Counted from the first letter of the stretch, positions 26,325 through 36,963 are shown. The stretch: 64,000 nucleotides of DNA from Pseudomonas silesiensis (GCF_001661075.1 NZ_CP014870.1:5585703-5649702); one strand, 5' to 3'. A program made the numbers and translations. The notes: generated by a model not told the origin, from the sequence alone.

Positions 26325-26621
26325 ATGACCGATCAACAACGCCTGGAACTCGAAGCCGCCGCCTTTCGCCGGCTGGTCGCCCACCTGGACAGCCGCAAGG
26401 ATGTGCAGAACATCGACCTGATGAACCTCTCCGGTTTCTGCCGCAATTGCCTGTCCAAGTGGTACAAGGCCGCAGCCGACGAACGCCAGATCGAGGTCAG
26501 CCTCGATGACGCCCGCGAAGTGGTCTACGGCATGCCGTACGCCGAGTGGAAAGCCCAATACCAGCAAGAAGCCAACGCCGAACAACAAGCGGCGTTTGCC
26601 AAAGGAAAACCCAATGAGTGA
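26325..26621 (+). CDS. DUF1244 domain protein
   Basis: 98 residues, unknown function. The family core FCRNCLSKWYKAAADE has two Cys and is followed by SLDDAREVVYGMPYAEWKAQ. The C-terminal tail is Gln and Ala rich. The stop overlaps the start of the HopJ-like gene by 8 bp, so translation is likely coupled. Confidence 0.85.
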   Translation: MTDQQRLELEAAAFRRLVAHLDSRKDVQNIDLMNLSGFCRNCLSKWYKAAADERQIEVSLDDAREVVYGMPYAEWKAQYQQEANAEQQAAFAKGKPNE

Positions 26622-26952
26622 TTTGAACACCCTGCGCGCCAGCCTCAAGGGTGGCGAACATGTTTTTGCCGATACCCTGGCCTTTATCGCCGCCGGCTAC
26701 GACTATCAACCTCAGGCATTCAACAATGGCGGCGTGGAAAACGCCGCCGGGCAGAACGAAGGTTCGTGCAAGACCCTGGGTCTGGCACTGCTGGAAGGCC
26801 TGAGCGATGAAGAAGCGCTGCTGGCGTTTGGCGAGCATTACCGTTCGGTGGTGGCGACGCCTGAAGGCAGTGATCATGGCAATATCCGCGCGTTGATTGC
26901 GCATGGATTGGCTGGCGTCAAGTTCACACAGCAACCACTGACCCGCCGGTAA
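26614..26952 (+). CDS. HopJ family protein
   Basis: 112 residues with the HopJ family pattern FADTLAFIAAGYDYQPQAFN, then GVENAAGQNEGSCKTLGLAL and ALLAFGEHYRSVV. The family is named for a P. syringae type III effector but is common in non-pathogens, where its role is unknown. No secretion signal is visible. ATG 26614 overlaps the DUF1244 end. Confidence 0.87.
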   Translation: MSDLNTLRASLKGGEHVFADTLAFIAAGYDYQPQAFNNGGVENAAGQNEGSCKTLGLALLEGLSDEEALLAFGEHYRSVVATPEGSDHGNIRALIAHGLAGVKFTQQPLTRR

Positions 26953-26959
26953 CCCCCCT

Positions 26960-27074
26960 TGTAGGAGCGAGCTTGCTCCGGGCGGCGTTCCGACGATGGA
27001 CGTTAACGATAGCGCGGGCTGTCTGAATATACGCGGCGCCCCTGCGTTTTTCGCGAGCGAGCTCGCTCCTACAG
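26960..27074. repeat. REP inverted pair (REPIN)
   Basis: TGTAGGAGCGAGCTTGCTCC on the left and GCGAGCGAGCTCGCTCCTAC plus AG on the right. In the 26953-27414 gap between HopJ and the ABC transporter. Confidence 0.85.
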
Positions 27075-27249
27075 TTGTTTGAGCGCACATCTCGACACCT
27101 GAGATTGACCCGGTGACCTTATTTCGTTGCCGGCTGCCGCTGCTCACAACCCTCCTGAAAAGCAAACTACGATCAGGGACTGACGTAGCGAATTATGTTC
27201 GCTTGCGGTCCCCGATTTTGCGCCGTAATACTGGCCAAAGACTTTGATG

Positions 27250-27361
27250 CCGAACGGTTAAAGGAGCCCCGTAGGAGCCAGGCTTGCCGGCGAATGCGTC
27301 CTCAAGACCGCCTTCGCCGGCAAGCTTGGCTCCTGTAAAAAGCGTTCACCTGACCGTTCGG
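27250..27361. repeat. REP pair nested in a CCGAACGGT inverted repeat
   Basis: Inner REP pair of the variant AGCCAGGCTTGCCGGCGAA (27270-27335); outer arms CCGAACGGT (27250-27258) and ACCGTTCGG (27353-27361). The rest of 26953-27414 shows nothing else recognised. Confidence 0.7.
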
Positions 27362-27414
27362 ATTAACCCCTTTCATGAAGCGAGATCACTGCCACCTACA
27401 CGCCTGAGGTCGTC

Positions 27415-28389
27415 ATGTATCACGACAATATAATTTATAAGAAAAAGTCCAACGATCCTCAATTCCTGCTTGGCGTCGCCGTGGTGTTGTTTCTCGGCTC
27501 CTACCTGATGAACCTGGGTAACAGCGCCCTCAGTCACTTCCTGCACCCGCTGCTGGGCAATGCCCCGGACAGCCTGACCGCACGCAACATCGCCATCGGC
27601 CTGGGCATCGCCGCACTGGGCACGCTGAACTTCCACGTCCTCGGGCGCTTGAAGTTCAAGGTGCAGACCACTGTGGTCTGGATCGAACTGTTGATCCTGT
27701 TCCTGGCGTTCTTCGACACCTTCGACCTGTCCTACAGCTTCATCCTCGACAAGATCGGCTTCCTGATCATCCAGGGCGCTGCCACCACGCTGTACATTTC
27801 CGCCATCGCGATTGTGATTGCCTTCGTCCTGGCGTTGATCGGTGCCGTGGCCAAGCTGTCGAACAATGGCCTGGCCAATGCCATCGCCTCGTTCTACACC
27901 TCGTTCTTTCGCGGTGTGCCGCTGCTGATCCAGATCTACCTGATTTACCTGGGACTGCCGCAACTGGGTTATGTGGTCGACGCGGTGCCGGCCGGCATCC
28001 TCGCATTGTCGTTGTGCTACGGCGCCTACATGACCGAGATTTTTCGCGCGGGCATCCAGAGCATTCCGGTAGGCCAGTGGGAAGCTTCACGGGCGCTGGG
28101 CATCAACCCGTTCAAGACCCTGAGCCGGGTGATCATGCCGCAAGCCTTGCGGGTGATCATTCCGCCCACCGGCAACCAGTTCATCGCCATGCTCAAGGAC
28201 AGTTCGCTGGTGTCGGTGATCGGCGTCTGGGAACTGATGTACCTGGCCAAGACCCAGGGCCGCGCGGACTTCCGTCACCTGGAAATGCTGATCACCGCCG
28301 CGATGATCTACTGGGCCCTGTCGTTCATCCTCGAACGGGTGCAGGCGCGGATCGAAAAACGGGTCAATCGATCCATTGCAAGGGGTTGA
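27415..28389 (+). CDS. Amino acid ABC transporter permease
   Basis: Inner-membrane permease of the polar amino acid (PAAT) type, 324 residues. The C-terminal ~215 residues are a HisM/GlnP-type domain with the EAA loop (QWEASRALGINPFKTLSRVI, MPQALRVIIPP). The N-terminal ~110 residues add about three hydrophobic segments (VVLFLGSYLMNLG, IAIGLGIAALGTL, WIELLILFLAFF), so it is longer than the usual ~220-residue single-domain permease. It is followed 6 bp later by the ATPase gene. As the only permease gene here it may act as a homodimer. Confidence 0.9.
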   Translation: MYHDNIIYKKKSNDPQFLLGVAVVLFLGSYLMNLGNSALSHFLHPLLGNAPDSLTARNIAIGLGIAALGTLNFHVLGRLKFKVQTTVVWIELLILFLAFFDTFDLSYSFILDKIGFLIIQGAATTLYISAIAIVIAFVLALIGAVAKLSNNGLANAIASFYTSFFRGVPLLIQIYLIYLGLPQLGYVVDAVPAGILALSLCYGAYMTEIFRAGIQSIPVGQWEASRALGINPFKTLSRVIMPQALRVIIPPTGNQFIAMLKDSSLVSVIGVWELMYLAKTQGRADFRHLEMLITAAMIYWALSFILERVQARIEKRVNRSIARG

Positions 28390-28395
28390 TGGCTG

Positions 28396-29187
28396 ATGAC
28401 TCGGACCAATACCGCGCAACTACCGGACCTGGCACCTGCTGCGCAGACCAGCCCTTCAATGATTTCGATCATCGGTTTGAACAAGTGGTACGGCAATTTT
28501 CACGCCTTGCGCGATGTCGACCTGAACGTTGCCACCGGTGAAATCCTCGTGGTGTGCGGGCCATCCGGCTCGGGCAAGTCGACGATGATTCGCTGCATCA
28601 ACCACCTGGAAAACTTCCAGAAAGGCCAGATCAAGGTCAACGGCATCACCCTCACCAGCGAGGCCGAAAGTGTCAGCGCCGTGCGCAGGGAAATCGGCAT
28701 GGTGTTCCAGAGCTTCAACCTGTTCCCGCATTTGAGCGTGATGGACAACCTGACCCTGGCCCCGCAACTGGTGCAAGGCGTGTCGTCCGCCGAGGCAAAA
28801 AAACGCGCTCAGGTGTACCTGGAGCGCGTGCGCATCGCCGAGCATGCCGACAAGTACCCGTCGCAATTGTCGGGCGGCCAGCAGCAACGCGTGGCAATTG
28901 CCCGGGCGCTGTGCATGAACCCCAAGGTCATGCTGTTCGACGAACCGACCTCCGCCCTGGACCCGGAGATGGTCCACGAAGTGCTGGACGTGATGGGCGA
29001 ATTGGCCACCGATGGCATGACCATGATTTGCGTGACCCACGAGATGGGTTTTGCCAGCAAGGTCGCCGACCGCGTGCTGTTCATGGACCAGGGCCAGGTT
29101 ATCGAGCAAGCCACCCCCGCCGAATTTTTCAACAACCCGCAGACCGAACGCGCACAACAGTTCCTGTCACAGATCATTGGTCACTGA
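28396..29187 (+). CDS. Amino acid ABC transporter ATP-binding protein
   Basis: 263 residues. Walker [13 protein letters not shown], signature [15 protein letters not shown], Walker [15 protein letters not shown] and the switch His in CVTHEMGFA. GlnQ/HisP group, driving uptake through the upstream permease. An internal start ([12 protein letters not shown], 21 codons on) would give the more usual length; the extra N-terminus is probably not conserved. Confidence 0.93.
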   Translation: MTRTNTAQLPDLAPAAQTSPSMISIIGLNKWYGNFHALRDVDLNVATGEILVVCGPSGSGKSTMIRCINHLENFQKGQIKVNGITLTSEAESVSAVRREIGMVFQSFNLFPHLSVMDNLTLAPQLVQGVSSAEAKKRAQVYLERVRIAEHADKYPSQLSGGQQQRVAIARALCMNPKVMLFDEPTSALDPEMVHEVLDVMGELATDGMTMICVTHEMGFASKVADRVLFMDQGQVIEQATPAEFFNNPQTERAQQFLSQIIGH

Positions 29188-29233
29188 GCACCGCTTTGCC
29201 GCCCCAAAACAATAACGATAAGTGGAGATGGAC

Positions 29234-30061
29234 ATGATCAGCAAAAAACACCTGTTAGCCGCCGCTCTCTCGCTGGCGTTCGTCGGCGCCGCCAACGCCG
29301 GAGCCGTCCTGGACAAGATCCAGAGCAGCAAAACCATGACCGTCGCCACGTCGGCGACCTGGCCGCCCCAGGGTTTTATCAACGACAAGAATGAAATCGA
29401 CGGGTTCGATATCGACGTCTCCAAGGAGATCGCCAAGCGTCTCGGGGTCGAGGTCAAGTTCATCACCCCCGACTGGGACGTGATCACCGCGGGCAAGTGG
29501 AACGGGCGCTGGGACATGTCGGTGGGCTCGATGACCGCCACCAAAAGTCGCGCACGGATCCTCGACTTCCCCGCGACCTACTACTACGTGCCGTATGTGT
29601 TTGCGGTCCATACCAAATCGGCGCTGACCGACCACAAAGCCCTCAATGACAAGACCATCGGCGTCGAAGGCGGCACCACCTCCGAGGACTATTTCAGCCA
29701 GTCGCTGGCCATCGAAACCACTGACGTGCCACCTGTGGTTTATGACGTGCAGACCAAAAAAATGAAAACCTATGCCGGCTCCCTCGGCCCGCTGGACGAC
29801 TTGCGTCTGGGCGACGGTGTTCGTCTTGACGGCATCCTCACGCAACGCAGCACCCTGGAAGCGGCGATCAAGAAAAATTACCCGCTGCGCGCCGTCGACA
29901 ACAGCATCGTTTTCTACGAACCGCTGGCGATCGCTACCGATAAAGGTGACCCGGAGTTGAAGGCCAAACTCGGTGAAATCATCGGCGCGATGCACAAGGA
30001 CGGCACGCTGAGCAAGCTGTCGAACAAGTGGTATGGCGTGGATTACTCGACCATCAAGTAA
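29234..30061 (+). CDS. Amino acid ABC transporter substrate-binding protein
   Basis: 275 residues, periplasmic. Signal peptide MISKKHLLAAALSLAFVGAA with cleavage near ANA|GAV, then an SBP_bac_3 domain: FDIDVSKEIAKRLGVEVKF, RWDMSVGSMTATKSRARILD and TIGVEGGTTSEDYFS. I chose ATG 29234 because GGAG lies 6 bases before it; two in-frame starts upstream would break the signal peptide. The ligand is not predictable. The FAD oxidoreductase downstream suggests an amine or amino acid derivative. Confidence 0.91.
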   Translation: MISKKHLLAAALSLAFVGAANAGAVLDKIQSSKTMTVATSATWPPQGFINDKNEIDGFDIDVSKEIAKRLGVEVKFITPDWDVITAGKWNGRWDMSVGSMTATKSRARILDFPATYYYVPYVFAVHTKSALTDHKALNDKTIGVEGGTTSEDYFSQSLAIETTDVPPVVYDVQTKKMKTYAGSLGPLDDLRLGDGVRLDGILTQRSTLEAAIKKNYPLRAVDNSIVFYEPLAIATDKGDPELKAKLGEIIGAMHKDGTLSKLSNKWYGVDYSTIK

Positions 30062-30072
30062 ACACGTGCCCC

Positions 30073-30286
30073 CTGTAGGAGCGAGCTTGCTCGCGAAGGA
30101 CGTCAACGATGACGCGGGCAAGCCTGAATGCACGCGGCGCCCTTGCGTTTTTCGCGAGCGAGCTCGCTCCTACAGATACCGCCCTGTGTAGGAGCAAGCT
30201 TGCTCGCGATGGACGTGAACGATGACGCGGGCAACCTGAATACACACGGCGCCCTTGCGTTTTTCGCGAGCGAGCTCGCTCCTACA
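30073..30286. repeat. Two tandem REPINs
   Basis: Unit 1 (30073-30175) and unit 2 (30187-30286) are near-identical, both with GGAGC-AGCTTGCTCGCGA and the middle GATGACGCGGGCAA, ending CGAGCGAGCTCGCTCCTACA. They lie between the binding-protein gene and the oxidoreductase gene. Confidence 0.92.
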
Positions 30287-30297
30287 AAGGATTGACC

Positions 30298-31581
30298 ATG
30301 TCTTTCCCCACCACCTGGTACTCCAAAACCTCGCTGCCCCGCGCAGCCAGGCCTGAACTGAACACCGATGAAACCTGCGACGTCTGCATCGTCGGCGCCG
30401 GGATTGCCGGCCTTACCGCCGCCCTGGAACTGACCCGTCGCGGCAAGCGCGTGATCATCCTTGAAGCCCAACAGGTCGCCTGGGGCGCGTCCGGGCGCAA
30501 TGGCGGCGTGGTCTCCCCGGGCTGGGCCGAAGGCTCGGGGGCGATCCGCAAGAAGCTTGGACTGGAACACGCCAAGGCGCTGTTCCTGATGTCGGTGGAA
30601 GGCGTGGACATCGTCCGGCACAATATCGCCGAACTGGCCCTGCCCGGCTGCGCCCCATCCGCCGGTACGATTCGGGTCAAGCGTTACGACGACAGCGCGG
30701 GCGTGAAGAACCACATCGATAGCATGCGTCGCGACTTCGGCTATGCACTCAACTACCTCGACACCGCCCAGGTCCGCGAACGGGCGCACACCTTGCGCTA
30801 TTTCCAGGGTGTCGAAGACCCGAACGCCCTGCACTTCCACCCGCTGAATTATTGCCTGGGCCTGGCGCTGGCCATCGAAGCGATCGGCGGACGGATTTTC
30901 GAGCAGTCAAAAATGCTGGCCTGGCGTCGCGAAGGCGCCGACAAGATCGTCCAGACCGCCCAGGGTAGCGTGCGCTGCCAGGATCTGGTGTTCTGCGCCG
31001 GCGGCTACGGCGGCCCGGAGCTGCAAAAACTCAGCCGCGCCTACCTGCCCATCGCGACCTACGTGGTGCTGACCGAACACCTGGGCGACTCGATCAAAAC
31101 CGTACTCGACTCCGGTGCCGCGTTTTCCGACGACCGCCGCGCTTCGGACTACTATCGCATCGTCGAAGGCGATCGCCTGTTGTGGGGCGGACGCATCACC
31201 ACCCGCAACGAACAGAACGAACAAGCGCTGGCGGCGATGCTCAAGGCGGACATGGTCGCGGTCTATCCGCAACTGGTATCGGTAAAGATCGAACTGGCCT
31301 GGTCCGGCCTGATGGGCTATTCCACCAACAAAATGCCCAACCTGGGAGGGCTCGAACCGGGCGTCTGGGCCTGCACCTCGTTTGGTGGCCATGGTTTGAA
31401 CACCGGCTCGATTGGCGGACGGGTGATTGCCGAGGCAGTGTGCGGGGAAAGCGCTCGGCATGAATTGTTCAAGCCGTACTTGCTGGACTGGAACGGGGGG
31501 CCATTCGGCCGGGTTGCGGCGAATGCGATCTATCAGTCGTTGAAGGTGATGGATTTTGTCCAGGAGCGGTTGCGCGGTTGA
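30298..31581 (+). CDS. FAD-dependent oxidoreductase (DAO family)
   Basis: 427 residues. An N-terminal FAD-binding Rossmann motif (DVCIVGAGIAGLTAALEL, 30 residues in), GASGRNGGVVSPGWAEG, and a C-terminal FSLFGGHGLNTG-like FAD contact (CTSFGGHGLNTGSIGG). Related to PuuB and opine/amino acid oxidases; the natural substrate is unknown. Start ATG 30298 follows AAAGGA. It is probably linked to the ABC transporter upstream: import of an amine or amino acid followed by oxidation is inferred from order only. Confidence 0.87.
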   Translation: MSFPTTWYSKTSLPRAARPELNTDETCDVCIVGAGIAGLTAALELTRRGKRVIILEAQQVAWGASGRNGGVVSPGWAEGSGAIRKKLGLEHAKALFLMSVEGVDIVRHNIAELALPGCAPSAGTIRVKRYDDSAGVKNHIDSMRRDFGYALNYLDTAQVRERAHTLRYFQGVEDPNALHFHPLNYCLGLALAIEAIGGRIFEQSKMLAWRREGADKIVQTAQGSVRCQDLVFCAGGYGGPELQKLSRAYLPIATYVVLTEHLGDSIKTVLDSGAAFSDDRRASDYYRIVEGDRLLWGGRITTRNEQNEQALAAMLKADMVAVYPQLVSVKIELAWSGLMGYSTNKMPNLGGLEPGVWACTSFGGHGLNTGSIGGRVIAEAVCGESARHELFKPYLLDWNGGPFGRVAANAIYQSLKVMDFVQERLRG

Positions 31582-31608
31582 TCGCAATCCAGTGCGGCCA
31601 CCGCAAAC

Positions 31609-31702
31609 CCTGTGGGAGCGAGCTTGCTCGCGATAGCAATTTATCATTCAACCTATATGTCGACTGACCCACCGCTATCGCGAGCAAGCTCGCTCCCACA
31701 GG
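31609..31702. repeat. REP inverted pair (REPIN)
   Basis: CCTGTGGGAGCGAGCTTGCT with CGCGATAGC and the complement CTATCGCGAGCAAGCTCGCT with CCCACAGG, between two convergent genes. Confidence 0.9.
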
Positions 31703-31732
31703 TTTTTTGATCGACCATTAAATCGCGCGCAC

Positions 31733-31759
31733 AAAAAAACCGGCCGAGGCCGGTTTTTT
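31733..31759. terminator. Bidirectional terminator between oxidoreductase and trxB
   Basis: AAAAAAACCGGCC-GA-GGCCGGTTTTTT; T tracts on both strands. It lies 14 bp after the trxB stop. Confidence 0.93.
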
Positions 31760-31772
31760 CATGGCGACGAAA

Positions 31773-33049
<1,277 letters not shown>

Positions 33050-33802
33050 ATGCCCGCCCCCGTTCTGTCCGGCCCGCAATACCTGCGCGAAGGCCTCAGG
33101 CTGGTCCTCACCCCAAGCCTGCGTTTGTTCGTATTGTTGCCGCTCGCGATCAACCTGGTGCTGTTCGTCGGATTGATCTATTTGGCCAGCCATCAATTCA
33201 GCCTGTGGGTCGATACCTTGATGCCGTCCCTGCCGGAATGGCTGAGCTTCCTCAATTACGTCCTCTGGCCGCTGTTCGTGGTGCTGGTGGTGTTGATGGT
33301 GTTCTTCACCTTCACCATGCTCGCCAATGTCATCGCCGCACCGTTCAACGGCTTCCTGGCGGAGAAAGTCGAAGTGGTGGTGCGCGGCACTGACGACTTC
33401 CCGGCCTTCAGTTGGGGTGAACTGATTGCCATGGTTCCCCGCACCTTCGCCCGGGAACTGCGCAAGCTGGGCTACTTCCTGCCCCGCGCCATCGGTTTGT
33501 TCATCCTCTCGTTCATTCCGGTGGTCAACATCATCGCCGCGCCGCTGTGGCTGCTGTTCGGGGTATGGATGATGGCAATCCAGTACATCGACTACCCGGC
33601 GGATAACCACAAGCTGGGCTGGAACGAAATGCTCGCCTGGCTGCGGCAGAAACGCTGGCAGAGCCTGGGTTTCGGCGGCAGTGTGTACCTGGTGCTGCTG
33701 ATTCCGGTGGTCAACATCCTGATGATGCCGGCGGCCGTGGCGGGAGCGACGCTGTTCTGGGTCCGTGAGCGCGGCGCGGAAAACCTGGTGGTCCAGCGCT
33801 GA
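33050..33802 (+). CDS. cysZ: Sulfate transporter CysZ
   Basis: Inner-membrane sulfate uptake protein, 250 residues. About four hydrophobic regions ([20 protein letters not shown] at ~25-45, [19 protein letters not shown] at ~70-90, [20 protein letters not shown] at ~140-165, and [20 protein letters not shown] near the C-terminus), with the family [11 protein letters not shown] motif. ATG 33050 follows GGAG at 33040-33043. Feeds sulfate to the cysD/cysNC activation pathway later in the window. Confidence 0.93.
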   Translation: MPAPVLSGPQYLREGLRLVLTPSLRLFVLLPLAINLVLFVGLIYLASHQFSLWVDTLMPSLPEWLSFLNYVLWPLFVVLVVLMVFFTFTMLANVIAAPFNGFLAEKVEVVVRGTDDFPAFSWGELIAMVPRTFARELRKLGYFLPRAIGLFILSFIPVVNIIAAPLWLLFGVWMMAIQYIDYPADNHKLGWNEMLAWLRQKRWQSLGFGGSVYLVLLIPVVNILMMPAAVAGATLFWVRERGAENLVVQR

Positions 33803-33866
33803 ACGGGTCATAAATCCATCATCAAACTGCCACAATGACGACATGGCCCCAGCCGATACTGGGGTC

Positions 33867-35042
33867 ATGACGACAACTCTGCATATCACTCTGATCACCG
33901 AAACCTTTCCTCCGGAAATCAACGGCGTGGCCAACACCCTCGGCCGCTTGTGCGACGGCCTGCGCGCGCGCGGGCACCAGGTGGAACTGGTGCGGCCACG
34001 ACAGGTGGGCGACGAGCAGCTGGGCAGCGACGATGAATTGCTGTTGTGTCGGGGCTGGCCGCTGCCGGGTTATCCCGGTTTGCAATGGGGTCAGTCATCG
34101 ATGCACAAGTTGCTGCGACGCTGGAAACGCCATCGACCGGACGTGCTGTACATCGCCACGGAGGGACCGTTGGGACTGTCCGCATTGCGCGCGGCACGGC
34201 GCCTGGGGATCTCGGTGGTCAGTGGCTTTCACACCAATTTCCAGCAATACACCAGCCAGTACGGATTGGGCTTGCTGACGCGCCTGCTGACCCACTACCT
34301 GCGCTGGTTTCACAACCGTTCGACCCTGACCCTGGTGCCGAGCATCAGCCAGCGCCTGGAACTGGAGCGCCGGCATTTCGAGCGCCTGGCGTTACTGTCG
34401 CGAGGTGTCGACAGCCAGTTGTTTCATCCGGCCAAACGGCTGCAGTCACTGCGCGAACAGTGGGGACTGGCCGAGAACGACATCGCCGTCATCCACGTAG
34501 GACGCCTGGCACCGGAGAAGAATACCGGGTTGCTCAGGCGCAGTTTCGATGCGCTGAAAGCGGCTTATCCACAGCGTACGATCAAGTTGATCGTGGTGGG
34601 TGACGGTCCGCAACGCGTGGTTCTGGAGAAAGAACTGCCCGAGGCGATTTTCTGTGGCTCGCAACGCGGCGAAGCCTTGGCCAGTCACTATGCGTCGGGG
34701 GATCTTTTTCTGTTTCCGAGCCTGACCGAAACCTTCGGCAATGTGGTGCTTGAGGCGCTCGCTTCGGGGCTGGGGGTGGTGTCCTACGATATGGCCGCGG
34801 CCGCTCAGCATATTCGCCATGGCTACAATGGCGTGCTGGCGATGCCGGGGGATGAAGAGGCGTTTTGCGAAGCAGCGGTGTGGTTGCTGGAGAAGGAAGA
34901 GACCTTGCGCTGCGTACGGCTCAATGCGCGCCAGCATGCGAGTCGCCAGGGGTGGGCGGCGATTATCGAGCAGTTCGAGGGGCAGTTGCGGGGGGCTTGT
35001 GTGGGGGAGGTGGTGGTGCCGAATGCACCGATCGTGCCCTGA
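33867..35042 (+). CDS. Glycosyltransferase family 4 protein
   Basis: 391 residues, GT-B fold. N-terminal FPPEINGVANTLGRL for the donor/acceptor domain; C-terminal VIHVGRLAPEKN, GDGPQR and the nucleotide-sugar site FLFPSLTETFGNVVLEALASG. The product (glycolipid, polysaccharide or glucan) is unknown. I chose ATG 33867 (MTTTLHITLITE). An upstream ATG at 33843 is in frame. A CCCCAG...CTGGGG hairpin (33847-33864) lies immediately before the chosen start. Same direction as cysZ, 64 bp away. Confidence 0.88.
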   Translation: MTTTLHITLITETFPPEINGVANTLGRLCDGLRARGHQVELVRPRQVGDEQLGSDDELLLCRGWPLPGYPGLQWGQSSMHKLLRRWKRHRPDVLYIATEGPLGLSALRAARRLGISVVSGFHTNFQQYTSQYGLGLLTRLLTHYLRWFHNRSTLTLVPSISQRLELERRHFERLALLSRGVDSQLFHPAKRLQSLREQWGLAENDIAVIHVGRLAPEKNTGLLRRSFDALKAAYPQRTIKLIVVGDGPQRVVLEKELPEAIFCGSQRGEALASHYASGDLFLFPSLTETFGNVVLEALASGLGVVSYDMAAAAQHIRHGYNGVLAMPGDEEAFCEAAVWLLEKEETLRCVRLNARQHASRQGWAAIIEQFEGQLRGACVGEVVVPNAPIVP

Positions 35043-35062
35043 ATCTTTGCTGACCTTGAGGC

Positions 35063-35170
35063 CGTCTTCGCTGGCAAGCCAGCTCCCACAGGGTTCCGGG
35101 GTGTTCACATATCATGTGATCACCACAAAACCTGTGGGAGCGAGCTTGCTCCGGGCGGCGTTCCGACGAT
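35063..35170. repeat. REP pair
   Basis: CGTCTTCGCTGGCAAGCCAG with CTCCCACAGG, then CCTGTGGGAGCGAGCTTGCT with CCGGGCGGCGTTCCGACGAT. The arms are of two REP subtypes. Confidence 0.8.
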
Positions 35171-35190
35171 GAGGCCAGTGCAGGCGCCGC

Positions 35191-36294
35191 TTAAACCAAC
35201 GTCATCAACGCCTCACGACTGAACGGCAAAATATCTCCCTCACGCCCATCTCGCACTTTCTGCGCCCAATCCGGATCCACCAGCAACGCACGCCCCACCG
35301 CCACCAGGTCGAATTCATCGTTGTTCAACCGCTCCAGCAGTTTTTCCAGACTGGCCGGCTGGGCGATCTTGTCGGTGTTGACCATGAACTGCAGGAATTC
35401 GCCGTCCAGGCCAACACTCCCGACCGTGATGGTCGGCTTGCCGGTGAGCGTGCGCGTCCAGCCCGCCAGGTTCAGTTCGGAACCGTCGAATTCCGGCTCC
35501 CAGAATCGGCGCGTCGAGCAGTGGAAAATGTCCACGCCAGCCTCGGACAACGGCTTGAGGAACTCGCCCAAGGCTTCTGGTGTTTGCACCAGACGCGCGG
35601 TGTAATCCTGCTGCTTCCACTGGGAGAAACGGAAGATGATCGGGAACCCTTCACCGACCGCAGCCCGCACCGCCTGAATCAGTTCGATGGCGAAACGCGA
35701 ACGGTTAGCCAGGCTACCGCCGTATTCGTCAGTGCGCTGGTTGCTGCCTTCCCAGAAGAACTGGTCCACCAGATAACCGTGGGCGCCGTGGATCTCCACG
35801 CCGTCCATGCCGATGCTTTGGGCATCTTTGGCCGCCTGGGCGAACGCAGCGATCACGTCCTGGATGTCCTGGCGGGTCATGCCGTGAACCACGACCTGAC
35901 CGTCCTTGAGTTTTTCCGACGGGCCATAACCCGGCACGCTGGCATCCGGCTCGGTACCGATGCGGCGTACGCTGCCGACATGCCACAGCTGAGGCACGAT
36001 CTTGCCCCCTTCGGCGTGGACAGCGTCGACGACTTTCTTCCAGCCGGCCAGTGCGGCTTCACCGTAGAAGTGCGGCACGTTGGGATAGCCGTTGGATGCT
36101 TTGTGCCCGACGGTGGTGCCTTCGGTGATGATCAAGCCAACGCCGGCGGCGGCGCGGCGACGGTAGTACTCGATCACTTTGGAATTGGGCACCCCACCCG
36201 GTGAAAACGAACGGGTCATTGGGGCCATGACGACGCGGGTCGGCAGTTCGAGGGTGCCGAGGTGGAACGGTTTGAACAGGGCTTTGACGGGCAT
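35191..36294 (-). CDS. NADH:flavin oxidoreductase, Old Yellow Enzyme family
   Basis: 367-residue FMN enzyme reducing activated C=C bonds. PTRVVMAPMTRSF at the N-terminus, IVPQLWHVGSV (active-site region), EIHGAHGYLVDQFF (His-Asn equivalent pair is HGAH), and the FMN phosphate site GSVGLDGEF and AVGRALLVDPDW. Similar to the OYE-like gene in the P. aeruginosa block between trxB and gpx. Physiological substrate unknown. Confidence 0.92.
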   Translation of the reverse strand: MPVKALFKPFHLGTLELPTRVVMAPMTRSFSPGGVPNSKVIEYYRRRAAAGVGLIITEGTTVGHKASNGYPNVPHFYGEAALAGWKKVVDAVHAEGGKIVPQLWHVGSVRRIGTEPDASVPGYGPSEKLKDGQVVVHGMTRQDIQDVIAAFAQAAKDAQSIGMDGVEIHGAHGYLVDQFFWEGSNQRTDEYGGSLANRSRFAIELIQAVRAAVGEGFPIIFRFSQWKQQDYTARLVQTPEALGEFLKPLSEAGVDIFHCSTRRFWEPEFDGSELNLAGWTRTLTGKPTITVGSVGLDGEFLQFMVNTDKIAQPASLEKLLERLNNDEFDLVAVGRALLVDPDWAQKVRDGREGDILPFSREALMTLV

Positions 36295-36401
36295 GGGGGC
36301 GCTCCACGGGAATAGACTATATGACGGGGATAATATGGAGCGCGCGACGGATTGAACAGCACTATTGATTGCGGTGATTAAGGTCTAAAAGGTACGCAAA
36401 A

Positions 36402-36472
36402 CCTGTAGGAGCCCGGCTTGCCGGCGATGGCGATTTAAAGGACGCCTTCGCGGGCAAGCCTCGCTCCTACAG
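36402..36472. repeat. REP inverted pair (REPIN), short
   Basis: CCTGTAGGAGCCCGGCTTGC with CGGCGATGGCG and CGCCTTCGCGGGCAAGCCTC with GCTCCTACAG. Confidence 0.85.
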
Positions 36473-36480
36473 AGGAGGTG

Positions 36481-36963
36481 TCAGCCCAGGGCTTTTTCGA
36501 TCGCCTGGATGACCGCAGGATCTTCCGGCAGTGTACGCGGCGAGAACCGCGCCAGTACGCGTCCATCCTTGCCGAGCAGGAATTTCTCGAAGTTCCAGGT
36601 GATGTCACCCGGGAACTCGGCGCCCTCGCCCGCCAGCAGACGGTACAACTGATGGCGCTCATGTCCGTTGACTTCCATTTTGCTGGACAACGGAAAGGTC
36701 ACGCCATAGTTCAGGCTGCAAAACTCCTGGATTTCTTGCCCGGTGCCCGGTTCCTGCCCGGCAAACTGGTTGCACGGCAAGCCCAGCACGCTGAAACCCT
36801 TACCCTTGTATTTCTGATAAAGGTTTTCCAGCGCCGCATACTGTGGGGTCAAGCCACATTTGGAGGCGACGTTGACCACAAGCACGACGTGCCCCTTGAG
36901 GGGTGCCAGCGGTAGCTCCTGACCATCCAGGGCTGTCAATTTAAGGTCGTGAAAAGCACTCAT
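36481..36963 (-). CDS. Glutathione peroxidase (thiol peroxidase class)
   Basis: 160 residues. The peroxidatic residue is Cys in NVASKCGLTPQY (not selenocysteine), with LGLPCNQFAGQEPG (resolving-type Cys and conserved Gln) and TWNFEKFLLGKDG (Trp). Reduces hydroperoxides, often with thioredoxin in this class, which fits trxB nearby. ATG 36963 chosen; the longer frame does not fit the family. Confidence 0.93.
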   Translation of the reverse strand: MSAFHDLKLTALDGQELPLAPLKGHVVLVVNVASKCGLTPQYAALENLYQKYKGKGFSVLGLPCNQFAGQEPGTGQEIQEFCSLNYGVTFPLSSKMEVNGHERHQLYRLLAGEGAEFPGDITWNFEKFLLGKDGRVLARFSPRTLPEDPAVIQAIEKALG

